A DNA stretch of 9,023 nucleotides from an uncultured Cellvibrio sp. (GCA_946482385.1 CAMLRI010000053.1:1-9023); one strand, 5' to 3'; positions 1 to 7,373 are shown, counted from the first letter of the stretch. Numbers and translations are program-made. Notes: generated by a model not told the origin, from the letters alone.

Positions 1-2
1 AG

Positions 3-2708
3 GATGTGAGCGCCGGCATATCGCCACCGGGCATCGAATATTACCTGCCGTTGTTTTTTGATGCCTGCAGCAACCTGTTCGATTACCTCCCCGCGAACAC
101 CCAGGTTTATGCCCTTGGCGATATTGAAAAATCTGCCGAAAATTTTTGGCTGGAATTATTGCGCCGCTACGAAAGCCGCCGCGTTGATCCCCAGCGGCCA
201 CTGTTGCCACCCAAAGATATTTACCTGAGCATCGACGAGTTTTACAGCCAGCTAAAACCCTATTGCCGCACCTTTATTAGCAACGAACTGCTGGAGCCGC
301 AGGCTGGCCACAGCAACTTCGCCACCGACACGCCCCCCAGCCTGCCGATTCGCGCCCAGGCGGAAAACCCGCTGGCGGCGATTGAAGCTTTTTTAATGGA
401 ATATTCCGGGCGAGTGCTCTTTTGCGCTGAATCTGCCGGCCGCCGCGAAACCCTGCTGGAATTGCTCAGCCGCATCCGTGTGCGCCCCAGCCTGGTCGAT
501 AACTGGAGCCAATTTCTCCAGGCGCAAGACCCCATCAGTATTACGATTGCGCCTTTGGAACAAGGACTGCTGCAACAGCAACCCCCTATTGCCCTGATTG
601 CCGAAGCACAATTATTTGGCGAGCGCGTGCAACAGCAACGCCGCCGCAAGCAAAGCCAGGACAATGCCGAGCTGGTGGTTAAAAACCTCACCGAATTAAA
701 AATCGGTGCTGCGGTTGTTCATATAGATCACGGTGTGGGCCGCTACCGCGGGTTGGAAACCATTACTGTGGATGGCCAAACCAACGAATTCCTCACCCTG
801 GAATACGCCGACGAGGCCAAGCTTTATGTGCCCGTTACCAGCTTGCATTTAATTAGCCGCTACAGCGGTGCTGAAGATGACCTGGCGCCACTGCACAAAC
901 TCGGCAGCGAATCCTGGCAAAAAGCCAAACGCAAAGCGGCAGAGCAAATCCGCGATACCGCCGCCGAATTGCTCGAAGTTTACGCGCGCCGCGCTGCGCG
1001 CAAAGGCCATGCGTTTCCCGATCCGCAAACTGCTTACGAAGCCTTTGCTGCAAGCTTCCCCTTTGAAGAAACCCCCGACCAACAGCGCGCCATTGAAGCC
1101 GTGGTTAAGGACATGCTGTCGCCCAAACCCATGGATCGGCTGGTGTGTGGCGATGTGGGGTTTGGCAAAACCGAAGTGGCGATGCGCGCCGCGTTTATTG
1201 CCAGCCATGGCGGCAAACAAGTGGCCATACTTGCCCCCACTACCCTGCTGGCGCAGCAGCATTACGAATCGCTAAAAGACCGCTTTGCCGATTGGCCCAT
1301 TACTGTTGAAGTGCTATCGCGCTTCCGCACCACCAAAGAAGTGAATCAGGTATTGGAAAAAATCGCCGAAGGTAAAGTGGATATTGTGGTGGGCACCCAC
1401 AAACTGCTTTCGCCCGACATTAAATTTAAAAACCTCGGCCTGTTGATTATCGACGAAGAGCATCGCTTTGGTGTGCGGCAAAAAGAGCAGATCAAAAGCC
1501 TGCGCGCCGAGATCGACATACTCACGCTCACCGCCACACCTATTCCGCGCACGCTCAATATGTCCATGGCCGGCATTCGCGACCTGTCGATTATCGCCAC
1601 ACCACCGGCGCGGCGCTTGTCGGTTAAAACTTTTGTCCGCACTTACGATGAAGCGATTATTAAAGAGGCCATCCTGCGGGAAATTTTGCGCGGCGGCCAG
1701 GTGTATTACCTGCACAACGAGGTGGACACCATCGAAAAAGTGGCGCGCGAACTACAGGAATTAATTCCCGAAGCGCGAATTGCCGTAGGCCACGGCCAGA
1801 TGCGCGAGCGCGACCTGGAACGGGTGATGAGCGATTTTTATCACAAGCGCTTCAACATCATGGTGTGCACCACCATTATCGAAACCGGTATCGACATCCC
1901 CAGTGCCAACACCATCATTATCAACCGCGCCGATAAATTCGGCCTGGCACAATTGCACCAGCTGCGCGGCCGCGTGGGGCGCTCGCACCACCAGGCTTAC
2001 GCCTATTTGCTCACCCCCGATCGCCGCGCTATGACCGACGACGCCGAGAAGCGCCTGGAAGCCATCAGCGCCGCCGAAGACCTGGGCGCCGGCTTTACCC
2101 TGGCCACCTACGACATGGAAATCCGCGGCGCAGGCGAGCTGCTGGGCGAGGAGCAGAGCGGCCAAATCCAAACTATTGGTTTCTCGCTCTATATGGATAT
2201 GCTCGACCGCGCGGTCAAGGCCATTCGCCAGGGCAAGCAAGCCGATATTGAACAGGCACTCAAGGACAGCATCGACATTAACCTGCGGATACCGGCGCTG
2301 ATTCCCGCCGACTATTTGCCCGATGTGCACCTGCGCCTGGTGATGTACAAACGCCTGGCCAACGCCGATAGCAGCGAAGCCCTGCGGGATTTGCAAGTGG
2401 AGATGATCGACCGCTTTGGCTTGCTGCCCGAACCGGTAAAAAACCTGTTCCGCGTTACCCAAATCAAAATTAGTGCCGAACAATTGGGCATCACTAAAAT
2501 TGAGGCCAACAGCCGCGGCGGCAAGCTGGAGTTTTCCAGCGATACCAAGGTTGACCCGCTGCAAATTGTTAAGCTGGTACAGAGCCAGCCGCGGGCATAC
2601 AAACTCGAAGGTGCCAGCCAGTTGAAATTTACCCTGGAGCTTGAAGCCACCGAAAAACGTTTGCAATGTTTGACCGATTTGCTGGACTATCTAACGCCCA
2701 AAACCTAA
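3..2708 (+). CDS. mfd: Transcription-repair coupling factor Mfd, 5'-truncated by the window edge
   Basis: Mfd is a double-stranded DNA translocase. It binds RNA polymerase stalled at a lesion, pushes it off and recruits UvrA, thereby coupling nucleotide excision repair to transcription. The reading frame is open from the first bases, and the first visible residues match the Mfd interior near residue 250 (family length about 1150), so roughly 250 N-terminal residues, including the UvrA-contacting part, lie outside the window. A GTG at base 6 is an internal codon, not a start. Counting from that GTG, the RNA-polymerase-interacting domain begins near residue 231 ([13 protein letters not shown]). 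The translocase has Walker A GDVGFGKT at 382-389 and the DEEH box at 483-486, followed by the [13 protein letters not shown] segment and the motif VI region with the TRG motif ([17 protein letters not shown]). The C-terminal regulatory domain is complete to the TAA. csiV follows 96 nt downstream on the same strand. Identification is very secure. Confidence 0.98.
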   Translation, partial: DVSAGISPPGIEYYLPLFFDACSNLFDYLPANTQVYALGDIEKSAENFWLELLRRYESRRVDPQRPLLPPKDIYLSIDEFYSQLKPYCRTFISNELLEPQAGHSNFATDTPPSLPIRAQAENPLAAIEAFLMEYSGRVLFCAESAGRRETLLELLSRIRVRPSLVDNWSQFLQAQDPISITIAPLEQGLLQQQPPIALIAEAQLFGERVQQQRRRKQSQDNAELVVKNLTELKIGAAVVHIDHGVGRYRGLETITVDGQTNEFLTLEYADEAKLYVPVTSLHLISRYSGAEDDLAPLHKLGSESWQKAKRKAAEQIRDTAAELLEVYARRAARKGHAFPDPQTAYEAFAASFPFEETPDQQRAIEAVVKDMLSPKPMDRLVCGDVGFGKTEVAMRAAFIASHGGKQVAILAPTTLLAQQHYESLKDRFADWPITVEVLSRFRTTKEVNQVLEKIAEGKVDIVVGTHKLLSPDIKFKNLGLLIIDEEHRFGVRQKEQIKSLRAEIDILTLTATPIPRTLNMSMAGIRDLSIIATPPARRLSVKTFVRTYDEAIIKEAILREILRGGQVYYLHNEVDTIEKVARELQELIPEARIAVGHGQMRERDLERVMSDFYHKRFNIMVCTTIIETGIDIPSANTIIINRADKFGLAQLHQLRGRVGRSHHQAYAYLLTPDRRAMTDDAEKRLEAISAAEDLGAGFTLATYDMEIRGAGELLGEEQSGQIQTIGFSLYMDMLDRAVKAIRQGKQADIEQALKDSIDINLRIPALIPADYLPDVHLRLVMYKRLANADSSEALRDLQVEMIDRFGLLPEPVKNLFRVTQIKISAEQLGITKIEANSRGGKLEFSSDTKVDPLQIVKLVQSQPRAYKLEGASQLKFTLELEATEKRLQCLTDLLDYLTPKT

Positions 2709-2736
2709 CACCCCAAACCTAATGCCAACACCTGAA

Positions 2737-2771
2737 CACCAGTGCCAACAGCTTTATCCTTGGCCCTGGTG
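2737..2771 (+). other. Imperfect hairpin in the mfd-csiV gap
   Basis: CACCAG (2737-2742) pairs with CTGGTG (2766-2771). After one T/C mismatch, GCCAA (2744-2748) pairs with TTGGC (2760-2764), leaving an 11-nt loop. No T-tract follows, so this is not a standard intrinsic terminator. It could be an RNA processing or stability element between mfd and csiV, or chance. No sigma-70 promoter for csiV was recognised in this 96-nt gap, so cotranscription with mfd is the simpler reading. Confidence 0.35.
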
Positions 2772-2804
2772 GATATCTAAAAGCAAGTTCATAAAGGTAA
2801 CGCC

Positions 2805-3689
2805 ATGTTATTAGCGCGCATGCACCAACATCCCTTTGTTCAACTGTTACTGTTGGCAATTTGCCTGGGCGGCTGGAGCCATAGTCAGGCTCAGGGGCGC
2901 CATGAAGGCTGGTATCAGGTGGAGCTGTTGGTATTTTCCCGCCCCCATGCCGCCACCGAAGAACAATGGCCAAAGGCAATCAAAATGCGCTACCCGGCGC
3001 GTTGGGTCGCTTTAAAAGATCCGCAGGCGCCAGCCGCTACCGACCCCGCCACCGATCCGGGCAGCCAACAAGCCAGCAGCGCCAGTATCGATTTTGCCAA
3101 AGAGTCCTATTGGTTACTGCCCGCCAACGAGCGCAGCCTCAACGATCAAGCCCAGCGCCTGGCGCGCAACAACAATTACCAGGTACTTTTTCACCAGGCC
3201 TGGCGCCAGCCCATTGGCAGCCGCAAACAGGCCACCAGTATTCTGATTCACGGCGGCCAACACTATGGCGCCCACCAGGAACTGGAAGGCAGCATCAACC
3301 TGAGCGTTGCGACCTATTTAAAGCTCTCCACCAACCTGTGGTTTAGTCAATTCCAGGTCAACCTGGAACAGGATTCCGGCTGGCCGGATATCCCCCTGCG
3401 CCCGGATTACCAGGCCGCCGAAACCGGCCTGGCATCACTCAACAGTGAACTGGAACCCACGTCAAATCTGGCTCTCGCTGGCGAAGCGGGTGTTGATCGA
3501 GGGGTGACTTGGGGAGCGGCAGCCGAGCAGGAGGAAGTGGCCAACCCCTATGTGCCGCGTCAGATTATTTTGATGCAACAGGAGCGGGATATGCGCAGCG
3601 GCGAAGTGCATTATCTGGACCACCCGCTGCTAGGCGTGATTGTTAAAGTAACGCCCTTCAGCGCCAATGCCAGCAGCAGCCCGCAATAA
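2805..3689 (+). CDS. csiV: CsiV-family periplasmic protein (cell-shape/peptidoglycan assembly)
   Basis: CsiV is known from Vibrio cholerae as a periplasmic peptidoglycan-binding protein needed for LpoA/PBP1A-dependent wall synthesis; applying that role here is inference. The 294-residue product starts with a Sec-type signal: short basic start, hydrophobic core FVQLLLLAICLGGW (11-24), and a likely cut after SQA near residue 29. Family hallmarks visible are YQVELLVFSR (37-46), the block at 159-180 (key parts ELEGSI and STNLWF) and the C-terminal block 271-290 (RDMRSGEVHYLDHPLLGVIV). Residues 71-94 form an Ala/Pro/Asp/Ser/Gln-rich linker and 212-247 a second low-conservation stretch. The ATG at 2805 is chosen because AAGG (2794-2797) lies 7 nt upstream; a second in-frame ATG at 2820 would leave less positive charge before the signal core. 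csiV next to mfd is a recurring gammaproteobacterial arrangement. The family call is firm; the function is less so. Confidence 0.88.
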   Translation: MLLARMHQHPFVQLLLLAICLGGWSHSQAQGRHEGWYQVELLVFSRPHAATEEQWPKAIKMRYPARWVALKDPQAPAATDPATDPGSQQASSASIDFAKESYWLLPANERSLNDQAQRLARNNNYQVLFHQAWRQPIGSRKQATSILIHGGQHYGAHQELEGSINLSVATYLKLSTNLWFSQFQVNLEQDSGWPDIPLRPDYQAAETGLASLNSELEPTSNLALAGEAGVDRGVTWGAAAEQEEVANPYVPRQIILMQQERDMRSGEVHYLDHPLLGVIVKVTPFSANASSSPQ

Positions 3690-3695
3690 AAACCC

Positions 3696-3743
3696 TCCCC
3701 CATAAAAAAACACCGGCAATTGCCGGTGTTTTTTTATGGGGGA
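3696..3743. terminator. Bidirectional intrinsic terminator, 48-bp perfect palindrome
   Basis: The two 24-nt arms (3696-3719 and 3720-3743) are exact reverse complements with no spacer. The core ACACCGGCAA/TTGCCGGTGT is flanked by an A7 run (3704-3710) and a T7 run (3729-3735), then ATGGGGG/CCCCCAT. Each strand therefore has a GC-rich stem followed by seven Ts. It starts 6 nt after the csiV stop and ends 11 nt before the stop codon of the convergent cold-shock gene, so it can end both transcripts. Confidence 0.95.
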
Positions 3744-3754
3744 CCAAGTTTACA

Positions 3755-3967
3755 TTAGAGCAGCACTACATCCTCGGCCTGTAATCCCTTCTCGCCCTGC
3801 TGCAATAAAAACTCCACGCTCTGGCCCTCTGCCAGGGAGCGATAGCCTTCGGCACGAATATTACGGTAGTGCACAAAAATATCCTCACCACCTTCGCCGC
3901 GGGTAATAAAGCCATAACCACGAACATTATTGAACCACTTGACTGTGCCTATCTCACGATCTGCCAT
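3755..3967 (-). CDS. Single-domain cold shock protein (CspA family)
   Basis: This is a small OB-fold protein that binds single-stranded RNA and DNA; relatives melt mRNA structure in the cold or act in stationary phase. The 70-residue product is one cold-shock domain with nothing added: GTVKWFNN at 7-14, RNP1-like GYGFIT at 17-22, RNP2-like DIFVHY at 29-34, ending GLQAEDVVLL. The start is set at the ATG at 3967 (MADREIG) because AGAGG lies about 8 nt upstream and relatives begin there; an in-frame GTG three codons earlier would bury the ribosome site. The gene is convergent with csiV and preceded by a gap of about 220 nt, compatible with the long structured leaders of cold-inducible csp genes. 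RNP1 reads RGYGF instead of the common KGFGF. The NN after KWF and the GYRSL..GQSVEF pattern recall CspD, but the paralog cannot be assigned, so no symbol is given. Confidence 0.95.
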   Translation of the reverse strand: MADREIGTVKWFNNVRGYGFITRGEGGEDIFVHYRNIRAEGYRSLAEGQSVEFLLQQGEKGLQAEDVVLL

Positions 3968-4058
3968 TATGAACACCTCTACAGCGTATAAAGCTTATTG
4001 TTATCTGCTTAGTTGGCTTCATCCGATGATCTTCAGCTCTTAGACTGATTACTAATCC

Positions 4059-4087
4059 AAAAACCAGGTTTTAGAACAAAAACCTAG
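4059..4087 (-). other. Hairpin plus T5 run upstream of the cold-shock gene
   Basis: Read on the minus strand, CTAGGTTTT (4087-4079) pairs with AAAACCTGG (4072-4064) around a 6-nt loop. The stem is 9 bp including one G-U pair and is followed by five Ts (4063-4059). It lies about 100 nt before the cold-shock start and about 100 nt after the phosphoribosyltransferase stop. It could be a weak terminator for that upstream operon, or a hairpin at the 5' end of the cold-shock mRNA. The AT-rich stem argues against strong termination. Confidence 0.35.
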
Positions 4088-4096
4088 CGTTTACGG

Positions 4097-4124
4097 ATAT
4101 TAACAAATCGTACTTATTTGGCGA
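4097..4124 (-). promoter_or_regulatory. Candidate sigma-70 promoter for the cold-shock gene
   Basis: On the minus strand, TCGCCA (4124-4119, 4 of 6 matches to TTGACA) is followed after 16 nt by TAATAT (4102-4097, 5 of 6 matches to TATAAT). Transcription starting near 4090 would give a 5' leader of about 120 nt. The surrounding gap is AT-rich, and weaker -10-like strings occur nearer the gene (for example TTATAC), so the assignment is tentative. Confidence 0.35.
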
Positions 4125-4187
4125 GCTTTTTATGGCGAACTTCTTATATTTGTGTTCTAGGCACGTAAATTTGCATGGGAGTGGGTG

Positions 4188-4742
4188 CTATAGGGCATAA
4201 ATACCCGGGGCATTGCGCCAGTAGCCCTGGTAATCCATACCGTAACCAAACACAAAACGATCCGGCAAATAGAGCGCCCGGTAGTCCGCCGCTATAGGGG
4301 GCACCAACCCGGCGATCTGCTTTTCGGCCAATACCAGCACCTTAACGCTGGCGGCGCCCTGCTCCAGGCAATAGTCGCGAATGGCGGCCAGGGTAATCCC
4401 CCGATCCAGCACATCATCCACCAGCAACAGGTGACGGCCGCGCAGCTCAGCTTCGGGTTTCACCTTCCACACCAATTCGGCGCCCTGCAGCCCATTGCCA
4501 TAGCGGCTGGCGTGGATGTAATCCTGCTCCAGGCGAAACCCCAGGCGCGGCAGTAAATAGCCCGCCGTTGGCAAGGCGCCGTTCATCACCGCAATCACCA
4601 GGGGGTTTTTATCGGCAAAATCCCGCTCCAAGGCGGGCACCAATGCCTCCAAGGCAGCTTCAACCTGCTCGCGGCTAAACAGGCAATCAGCGCGCTCCAA
4701 TACTTCCTGGAGCGAAACGTCTTGCAACAAACCTGGATTCAT
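4188..4742 (-). CDS. hpt: Hypoxanthine-guanine phosphoribosyltransferase
   Basis: The family transfers phosphoribose from PRPP to hypoxanthine or guanine, giving IMP or GMP (purine salvage, cytosol). The 184-residue protein shows the class I phosphoribosyltransferase pattern: VIAVMNGALPTAGYL (49-63) as the pyrophosphate loop region, the PRPP loop LLVDDVLDRGIT (106-117) with two acidic residues at 109-110, a Lys at 141 in the usual purine-contact place (LAEKQIAG), and the late FVFGYGMD (163-170) typical of hypoxanthine-guanine enzymes. The residue before the loop glycine is Arg (DRG), where relatives I recall have Thr or Glu. The ATG at 4742 has AGGGG (4749-4753) 6 nt upstream inside the end of mgsA, whose stop is only 3 nt before this start, so the two are translated from one message. 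Base specificity cannot be read from the sequence, and the symbol follows the family name. No clear terminator lies immediately downstream. Confidence 0.88.
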   Translation of the reverse strand: MNPGLLQDVSLQEVLERADCLFSREQVEAALEALVPALERDFADKNPLVIAVMNGALPTAGYLLPRLGFRLEQDYIHASRYGNGLQGAELVWKVKPEAELRGRHLLLVDDVLDRGITLAAIRDYCLEQGAASVKVLVLAEKQIAGLVPPIAADYRALYLPDRFVFGYGMDYQGYWRNAPGIYAL

Positions 4743-4745
4743 AAC

Positions 4746-5204
4746 CTACCCCTGACGCTTGGCCATATAGGCGGCATAGTCCGGCACCGAGCGTTCAGCC
4801 GCCTGGGCAAACAAGGGTGATGCAACCATAAAGTCAGCTGAAATTTGGTTGCAGGCGACAGGGATATTCCATACCGCCGCAATGCGCAACAAGGCCTTTA
4901 CGTCCGGGTCGTGGGGCATAGGCTCAAAGGGATCCCAAAAGAAAATCAGCATATCCACCTTGCCCTCGGTGATCAGGGCGCCCAGCTGCTGGTCGCCCCC
5001 CAAGGGGCCGGAGATAAGCTTGTGAATGACCAAGCCGGTTTCCCGCTCAATCAGGCTGCCAGTGGTACCAGTGGCATAGAGTTGATGAGGGGCAAGGCTG
5101 GCCAGGTGTTGCTTGCACCAGGCGAGCAGCTCCTGTTTCTTATTGTCGTGAGCTACCAGCGCAATAGTTTTGCGCGCCGGCAGTGAACTTTGTTTGTATT
5201 CCAT
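4746..5204 (-). CDS. mgsA: Methylglyoxal synthase
   Basis: MgsA converts dihydroxyacetone phosphate to methylglyoxal plus inorganic phosphate, a glycolytic bypass that relieves sugar-phosphate build-up when phosphate is low; phosphate inhibits the E. coli enzyme. The product is 152 residues, the same as E. coli MgsA, and aligns with it without visible gaps. [13 protein letters not shown] places His19 and Asp20. YATGTTG (43-49) binds phosphate. SGPLGGDQQ carries the catalytic Asp71. [19 protein letters not shown] carries His98 and Asp101. The ATG at 5204 has AAAAAGG 7 nt upstream. It is the first gene of a two-gene unit with the purine phosphoribosyltransferase. Only 22 nt separate the start codon from the T-run of the htpG terminator, so its promoter must overlap that terminator unless it relies on readthrough. 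Confidence 0.97.
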   Translation of the reverse strand: MEYKQSSLPARKTIALVAHDNKKQELLAWCKQHLASLAPHQLYATGTTGSLIERETGLVIHKLISGPLGGDQQLGALITEGKVDMLIFFWDPFEPMPHDPDVKALLRIAAVWNIPVACNQISADFMVASPLFAQAAERSVPDYAAYMAKRQG

Positions 5205-5226
5205 CGGATAACCTTTTTAAAGACCG

Positions 5227-5269
5227 AAAAAAAAATGACCTTGGCCAGTATAACCAAGGTCATTTTTTT
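5227..5269 (-). terminator. Intrinsic terminator of htpG
   Basis: On the minus strand the stem TGACCTTGG (5262-5254) pairs with CCAAGGTCA (5244-5236) around a 9-nt loop. It is extended by an A7 run (5269-5263) facing a run of nine Ts on the exit side (5235-5227). It lies about 40 nt after the htpG stop. The mirror A and T runs mean it could also stop plus-strand transcription, though no plus-strand gene needs it. Confidence 0.92.
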
Positions 5270-5274
5270 AACCA
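5247..5274 (-). promoter_or_regulatory. Candidate mgsA promoter inside the htpG terminator
   Basis: The terminator loop carries TATACT on the minus strand (5252-5247), 5 of 6 matches to the sigma-70 -10 box. Sixteen nt upstream is a poor -35, TGGTTA (5274-5269, 3 of 6). Transcription would begin within the downstream terminator arm and give a leader of about 35 nt ending in the mgsA ribosome site. The case rests mainly on the -10 box and on there being only 22 nt between the terminator and mgsA. Confidence 0.35.
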
Positions 5275-5310
5275 GCAAAGCTGCCAATTCAGCAGCCGGA
5301 AAACAATTTT

Positions 5311-7215
5311 TTAGTGCGACAGCTCCAACAACAACTTATTCAAGCGCTGCACATAGGCCGCTGGGTCTTGCAGTTGGGCGCCTTCGGCCAGATTAGCTTG
5401 GTCGAACAGGATATGCGCCAAATCGCCAAAGCGGGTTTCGTTGCTTTCCTGCTCCAGTTTTTGCACCAGCGGATGCTCGGGGTTCAGCTCAAAAATCGGT
5501 TTGGATTCTGGTACTTTTTGCCCGGCCGCTTCGAGTATGCGGCGCATCTGCGCCCCCATATCCTGGGCGCCTACCACCACGCAGGCGGGCGAATCCGTCA
5601 GGCGATGGGTAATGCGCACTTCCGCCACCTGCTCGGCCAAAACGGTTTTTACCCGCTCCAACAGCGGCTTCAGCTGCTCGGCCACCTTCTCTTGAGCCTG
5701 TTTTTCCTCTTCGCTATCCAACTTGCCCAAATCCAGCTCGCCTTTGCCGACATCCTGGAATTGCTTGCCTTCGAACTCGTACAAATGGCTCATCAACCAC
5801 TCGTCCACGCGATCGCTCAACAGCAGCACTTCAATGCCTTTTTTACGGAATACTTCCAGGTGGGGGCTGTTTTTAGCGGTGTTAAAGTTTTCTGCCGCTA
5901 TGTAGTAAATTTTTTCCTGGCCATCTTTCATCCGCGCCACATAATCATCCAGCGATTGGTTCTGTTCGGCGCTATCAGTATGGGTAGAGGAAAAGCGCAG
6001 CAACTTGGCGACTTTTTCGCGGTTGGCAAAATCTTCTGCCGGGCCTTCTTTCATTACCTGGCCAAATTCCTTCCAGAATTTGCTGTAGTTTTCCGGCTCG
6101 CTTTTCGCCATCTTCTCCAGCATATCCAGCACACGCTTGGTCAGTGCGCTGCGCATAGAATCAATATTGGGATCTTTTTGCAGAATCTCGCGGGATACGT
6201 TCAAGCTCAAATCGTTGGAATCCACCACACCCTTGATAAAACGCAGATACAGCGGCAGGAACTGCTCCGCATCATCCATAATAAAGGTGCGTTGCACATA
6301 GAGTTTCAAACCGCGCGAGGCATCGCGATTGTACAAATCAAAGGGCGCGCGCGCTGGGATATACAGCAAACTGGTGTAATCCAGCTTACCCTCCACACGG
6401 TTATGGCTCCAGCTCAGCGGCTCGGTGTAGTCGTGGCTAACATGCTTGTAAAACTCTTTGTATTCGTCGTCGCTCACTTCACTGCGCGAACGAGTCCAGA
6501 GCGCAGTGGCGGTGTTGATTACCTCATCTTCCGGCTCGGCTTTTTCGCCACCCTCACCCACTGGAGTTTGCTTTTGCATCACCACTGGAATGGCGATGTG
6601 ATCGGAATATTTTTTGATGATAGAGCGCAGGCGCCAATGGTCGGCAAATTCCAGCGCCTCCTCTTTTAAATGCAACTCAACCGTGGTGCCGCGACTGGCC
6701 TTTTCCAGGGTTTCGACCGTGAATTCAGCCTCACCTGTGCATTCCCAGCGCACGCCTTCACTGGCCGCTGCGCCGGCGCGACGGGTGGTCACCACCACGC
6801 GATCCGCCACAATAAACGCCGAATAAAAACCCACACCAAACTGGCCAATCAGCTGTGCATCTTTTTTCTGGTCGCCAGTCAATTTCTGCATAAACTGCGC
6901 GGTGCCAGATTTGGCGATAGTACCCAGGTTATCCACCACTTCATCGCGCGACATACCTATGCCGTTATCGCTAATGGTCAGGGTTTTGGCGTCTTTATCG
7001 AAGCTGATGCGAATTTTTAAATCGGCATCACCCTCGTACAAATCACCGTTGGAAACCGCCTCAAACCGCAGTTTATCTGCCGCATCCGAGGCGTTGGAAA
7101 CCAATTCACGCAGAAAAATTTCCTTGTTGGAATAAAGCGAATGAATCATCAAATGCAGCAACTGTTTGGCTTCGGTTTGAAAGCCACGAGTTTCTTTGCG
7201 CGCATCAACGGTCAT
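5311..7215 (-). CDS. htpG: Molecular chaperone HtpG (bacterial Hsp90)
   Basis: HtpG is the cytosolic ATP-dependent Hsp90 homodimer that remodels client proteins, partly together with DnaK. The 634-residue product is of normal family length (E. coli 624). The N-terminal GHKL ATPase shows [16 protein letters not shown] with catalytic Glu37 and Asn41, DNGIGM at 83-88, the lid glycines GQFGVGF at 124-130, and GTTVELHL from 176. The middle domain carries LNVSREILQ with Arg342, equivalent to the ATP-contacting Arg of the family. The C-terminal dimerisation domain is complete to LLLELSH. A charged linker around 219-232 ([12 protein letters not shown]) sits between the N and middle domains, as expected. 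The ATG at 7215 has a strong AGGAG 7 nt upstream. The gene has its own sigma-32-type promoter at 7272-7300 and terminator at 5227-5269, so it forms a single-gene heat-shock unit. Confidence 0.98.
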   Translation of the reverse strand: MTVDARKETRGFQTEAKQLLHLMIHSLYSNKEIFLRELVSNASDAADKLRFEAVSNGDLYEGDADLKIRISFDKDAKTLTISDNGIGMSRDEVVDNLGTIAKSGTAQFMQKLTGDQKKDAQLIGQFGVGFYSAFIVADRVVVTTRRAGAAASEGVRWECTGEAEFTVETLEKASRGTTVELHLKEEALEFADHWRLRSIIKKYSDHIAIPVVMQKQTPVGEGGEKAEPEDEVINTATALWTRSRSEVSDDEYKEFYKHVSHDYTEPLSWSHNRVEGKLDYTSLLYIPARAPFDLYNRDASRGLKLYVQRTFIMDDAEQFLPLYLRFIKGVVDSNDLSLNVSREILQKDPNIDSMRSALTKRVLDMLEKMAKSEPENYSKFWKEFGQVMKEGPAEDFANREKVAKLLRFSSTHTDSAEQNQSLDDYVARMKDGQEKIYYIAAENFNTAKNSPHLEVFRKKGIEVLLLSDRVDEWLMSHLYEFEGKQFQDVGKGELDLGKLDSEEEKQAQEKVAEQLKPLLERVKTVLAEQVAEVRITHRLTDSPACVVVGAQDMGAQMRRILEAAGQKVPESKPIFELNPEHPLVQKLEQESNETRFGDLAHILFDQANLAEGAQLQDPAAYVQRLNKLLLELSH

Positions 7216-7271
7216 GGTGTAACTCCTGCTGGGTGTAACTATAAGTGGACGTCAAAAAACCTATGGGCAGG

Positions 7272-7303
7272 AAATGGGGTGCCAACAATAAAATTCAAGG
7301 GGG
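7272..7303 (-). promoter_or_regulatory. Sigma-32 (heat-shock) promoter of htpG
   Basis: On the minus strand, CCCCCTTGAA (7303-7294) is followed after 14 nt by CCCCATTT (7279-7272). The known sigma-32 consensus is about CTTGAA, 13-17 nt, CCCCATnT, so both elements and the spacing fit closely. The -10 element ends 56 nt before the htpG start codon, giving a leader of roughly 50 nt. No convincing sigma-70 promoter was seen in the same gap. Confidence 0.88.
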
Positions 7304-7317
7304 CAAATTCAAGGGGG
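7291..7317. repeat. 13-bp direct repeat duplicating the sigma-32 -35 element
   Basis: The unit AAATTCAAGGGGG (plus strand) occurs at 7291-7303 and again, identical, at 7305-7317, with one base between and a period of 14. On the minus strand each copy reads CCCCCTTGAATTT, the sigma-32 -35 element with flanks. Only the copy at 7291-7303 is correctly spaced from the -10; the other lies 14 bp further upstream. Confidence 0.85.
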
Positions 7318-7341
7318 AGGCAAAACCGATGGACAGAAAGC

Positions 7342-7369
7342 AAAAAAGCGCCTTGCGGGCGCTTTTTTT
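7342..7369 (-). terminator. Intrinsic terminator of the tRNA-Val gene
   Basis: On the minus strand GCGCC (7362-7358) pairs with GGCGC (7352-7348) around a 5-nt loop. The stem is flanked by an A7 run on the entry side (7369-7363) and six Ts on exit (7347-7342). It begins 4 nt after the encoded CCA of the tRNA and separates it from the htpG promoter. Confidence 0.9.
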
Positions 7370-7373
7370 AAAG

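Noticed and set aside
1761..2666. A 301-codon minus-strand open frame opposite the end of mfd
   Set aside because: It has the same codon-register effect as the frame opposite htpG, there is no family likeness, and mfd is unambiguous over the whole stretch.
2694..2750. Short repeated strings (AACCTAA, GCCAACA) just after mfd
   Set aside because: They are 7-base matches in a C/A-rich spacer, too short and irregular to call a repeat array or attachment site.
2805..2865. Lipoprotein signal in CsiV around Cys20 (LAIC)
   Set aside because: The residue before the cysteine is Ile, not Gly, Ala or Ser as a lipobox needs, and the hydrophobic core continues past it to a better cut site after SQA near residue 29.
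3968..3976. A GTG start three codons upstream of the cold-shock ATG
   Set aside because: AGAGG would sit directly against the GTG with almost no spacing, whereas it is well placed for the ATG at 3967, where family members begin.
5190..5396. A 68-codon plus-strand open frame across the mgsA start and htpG terminator
   Set aside because: It is encoded through the terminator palindrome and the ends of two real genes on the opposite strand. There is no family likeness.
5314..6669. A 451-codon open frame on the plus strand opposite htpG
   Set aside because: It is in exact codon register with htpG on the other strand, where stops appear only if htpG used TTA, CTA or TCA codons, which it avoids. 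The product is low-grade (Gln/His/Leu/Phe-rich) and has no recognisable domain. It is a shadow of htpG.
7141..7371. A 76-codon plus-strand open frame over the htpG start and promoter
   Set aside because: It spans the htpG start region, the sigma-32 promoter and the tRNA terminator, has no ribosome site that stands out and no recognisable product.
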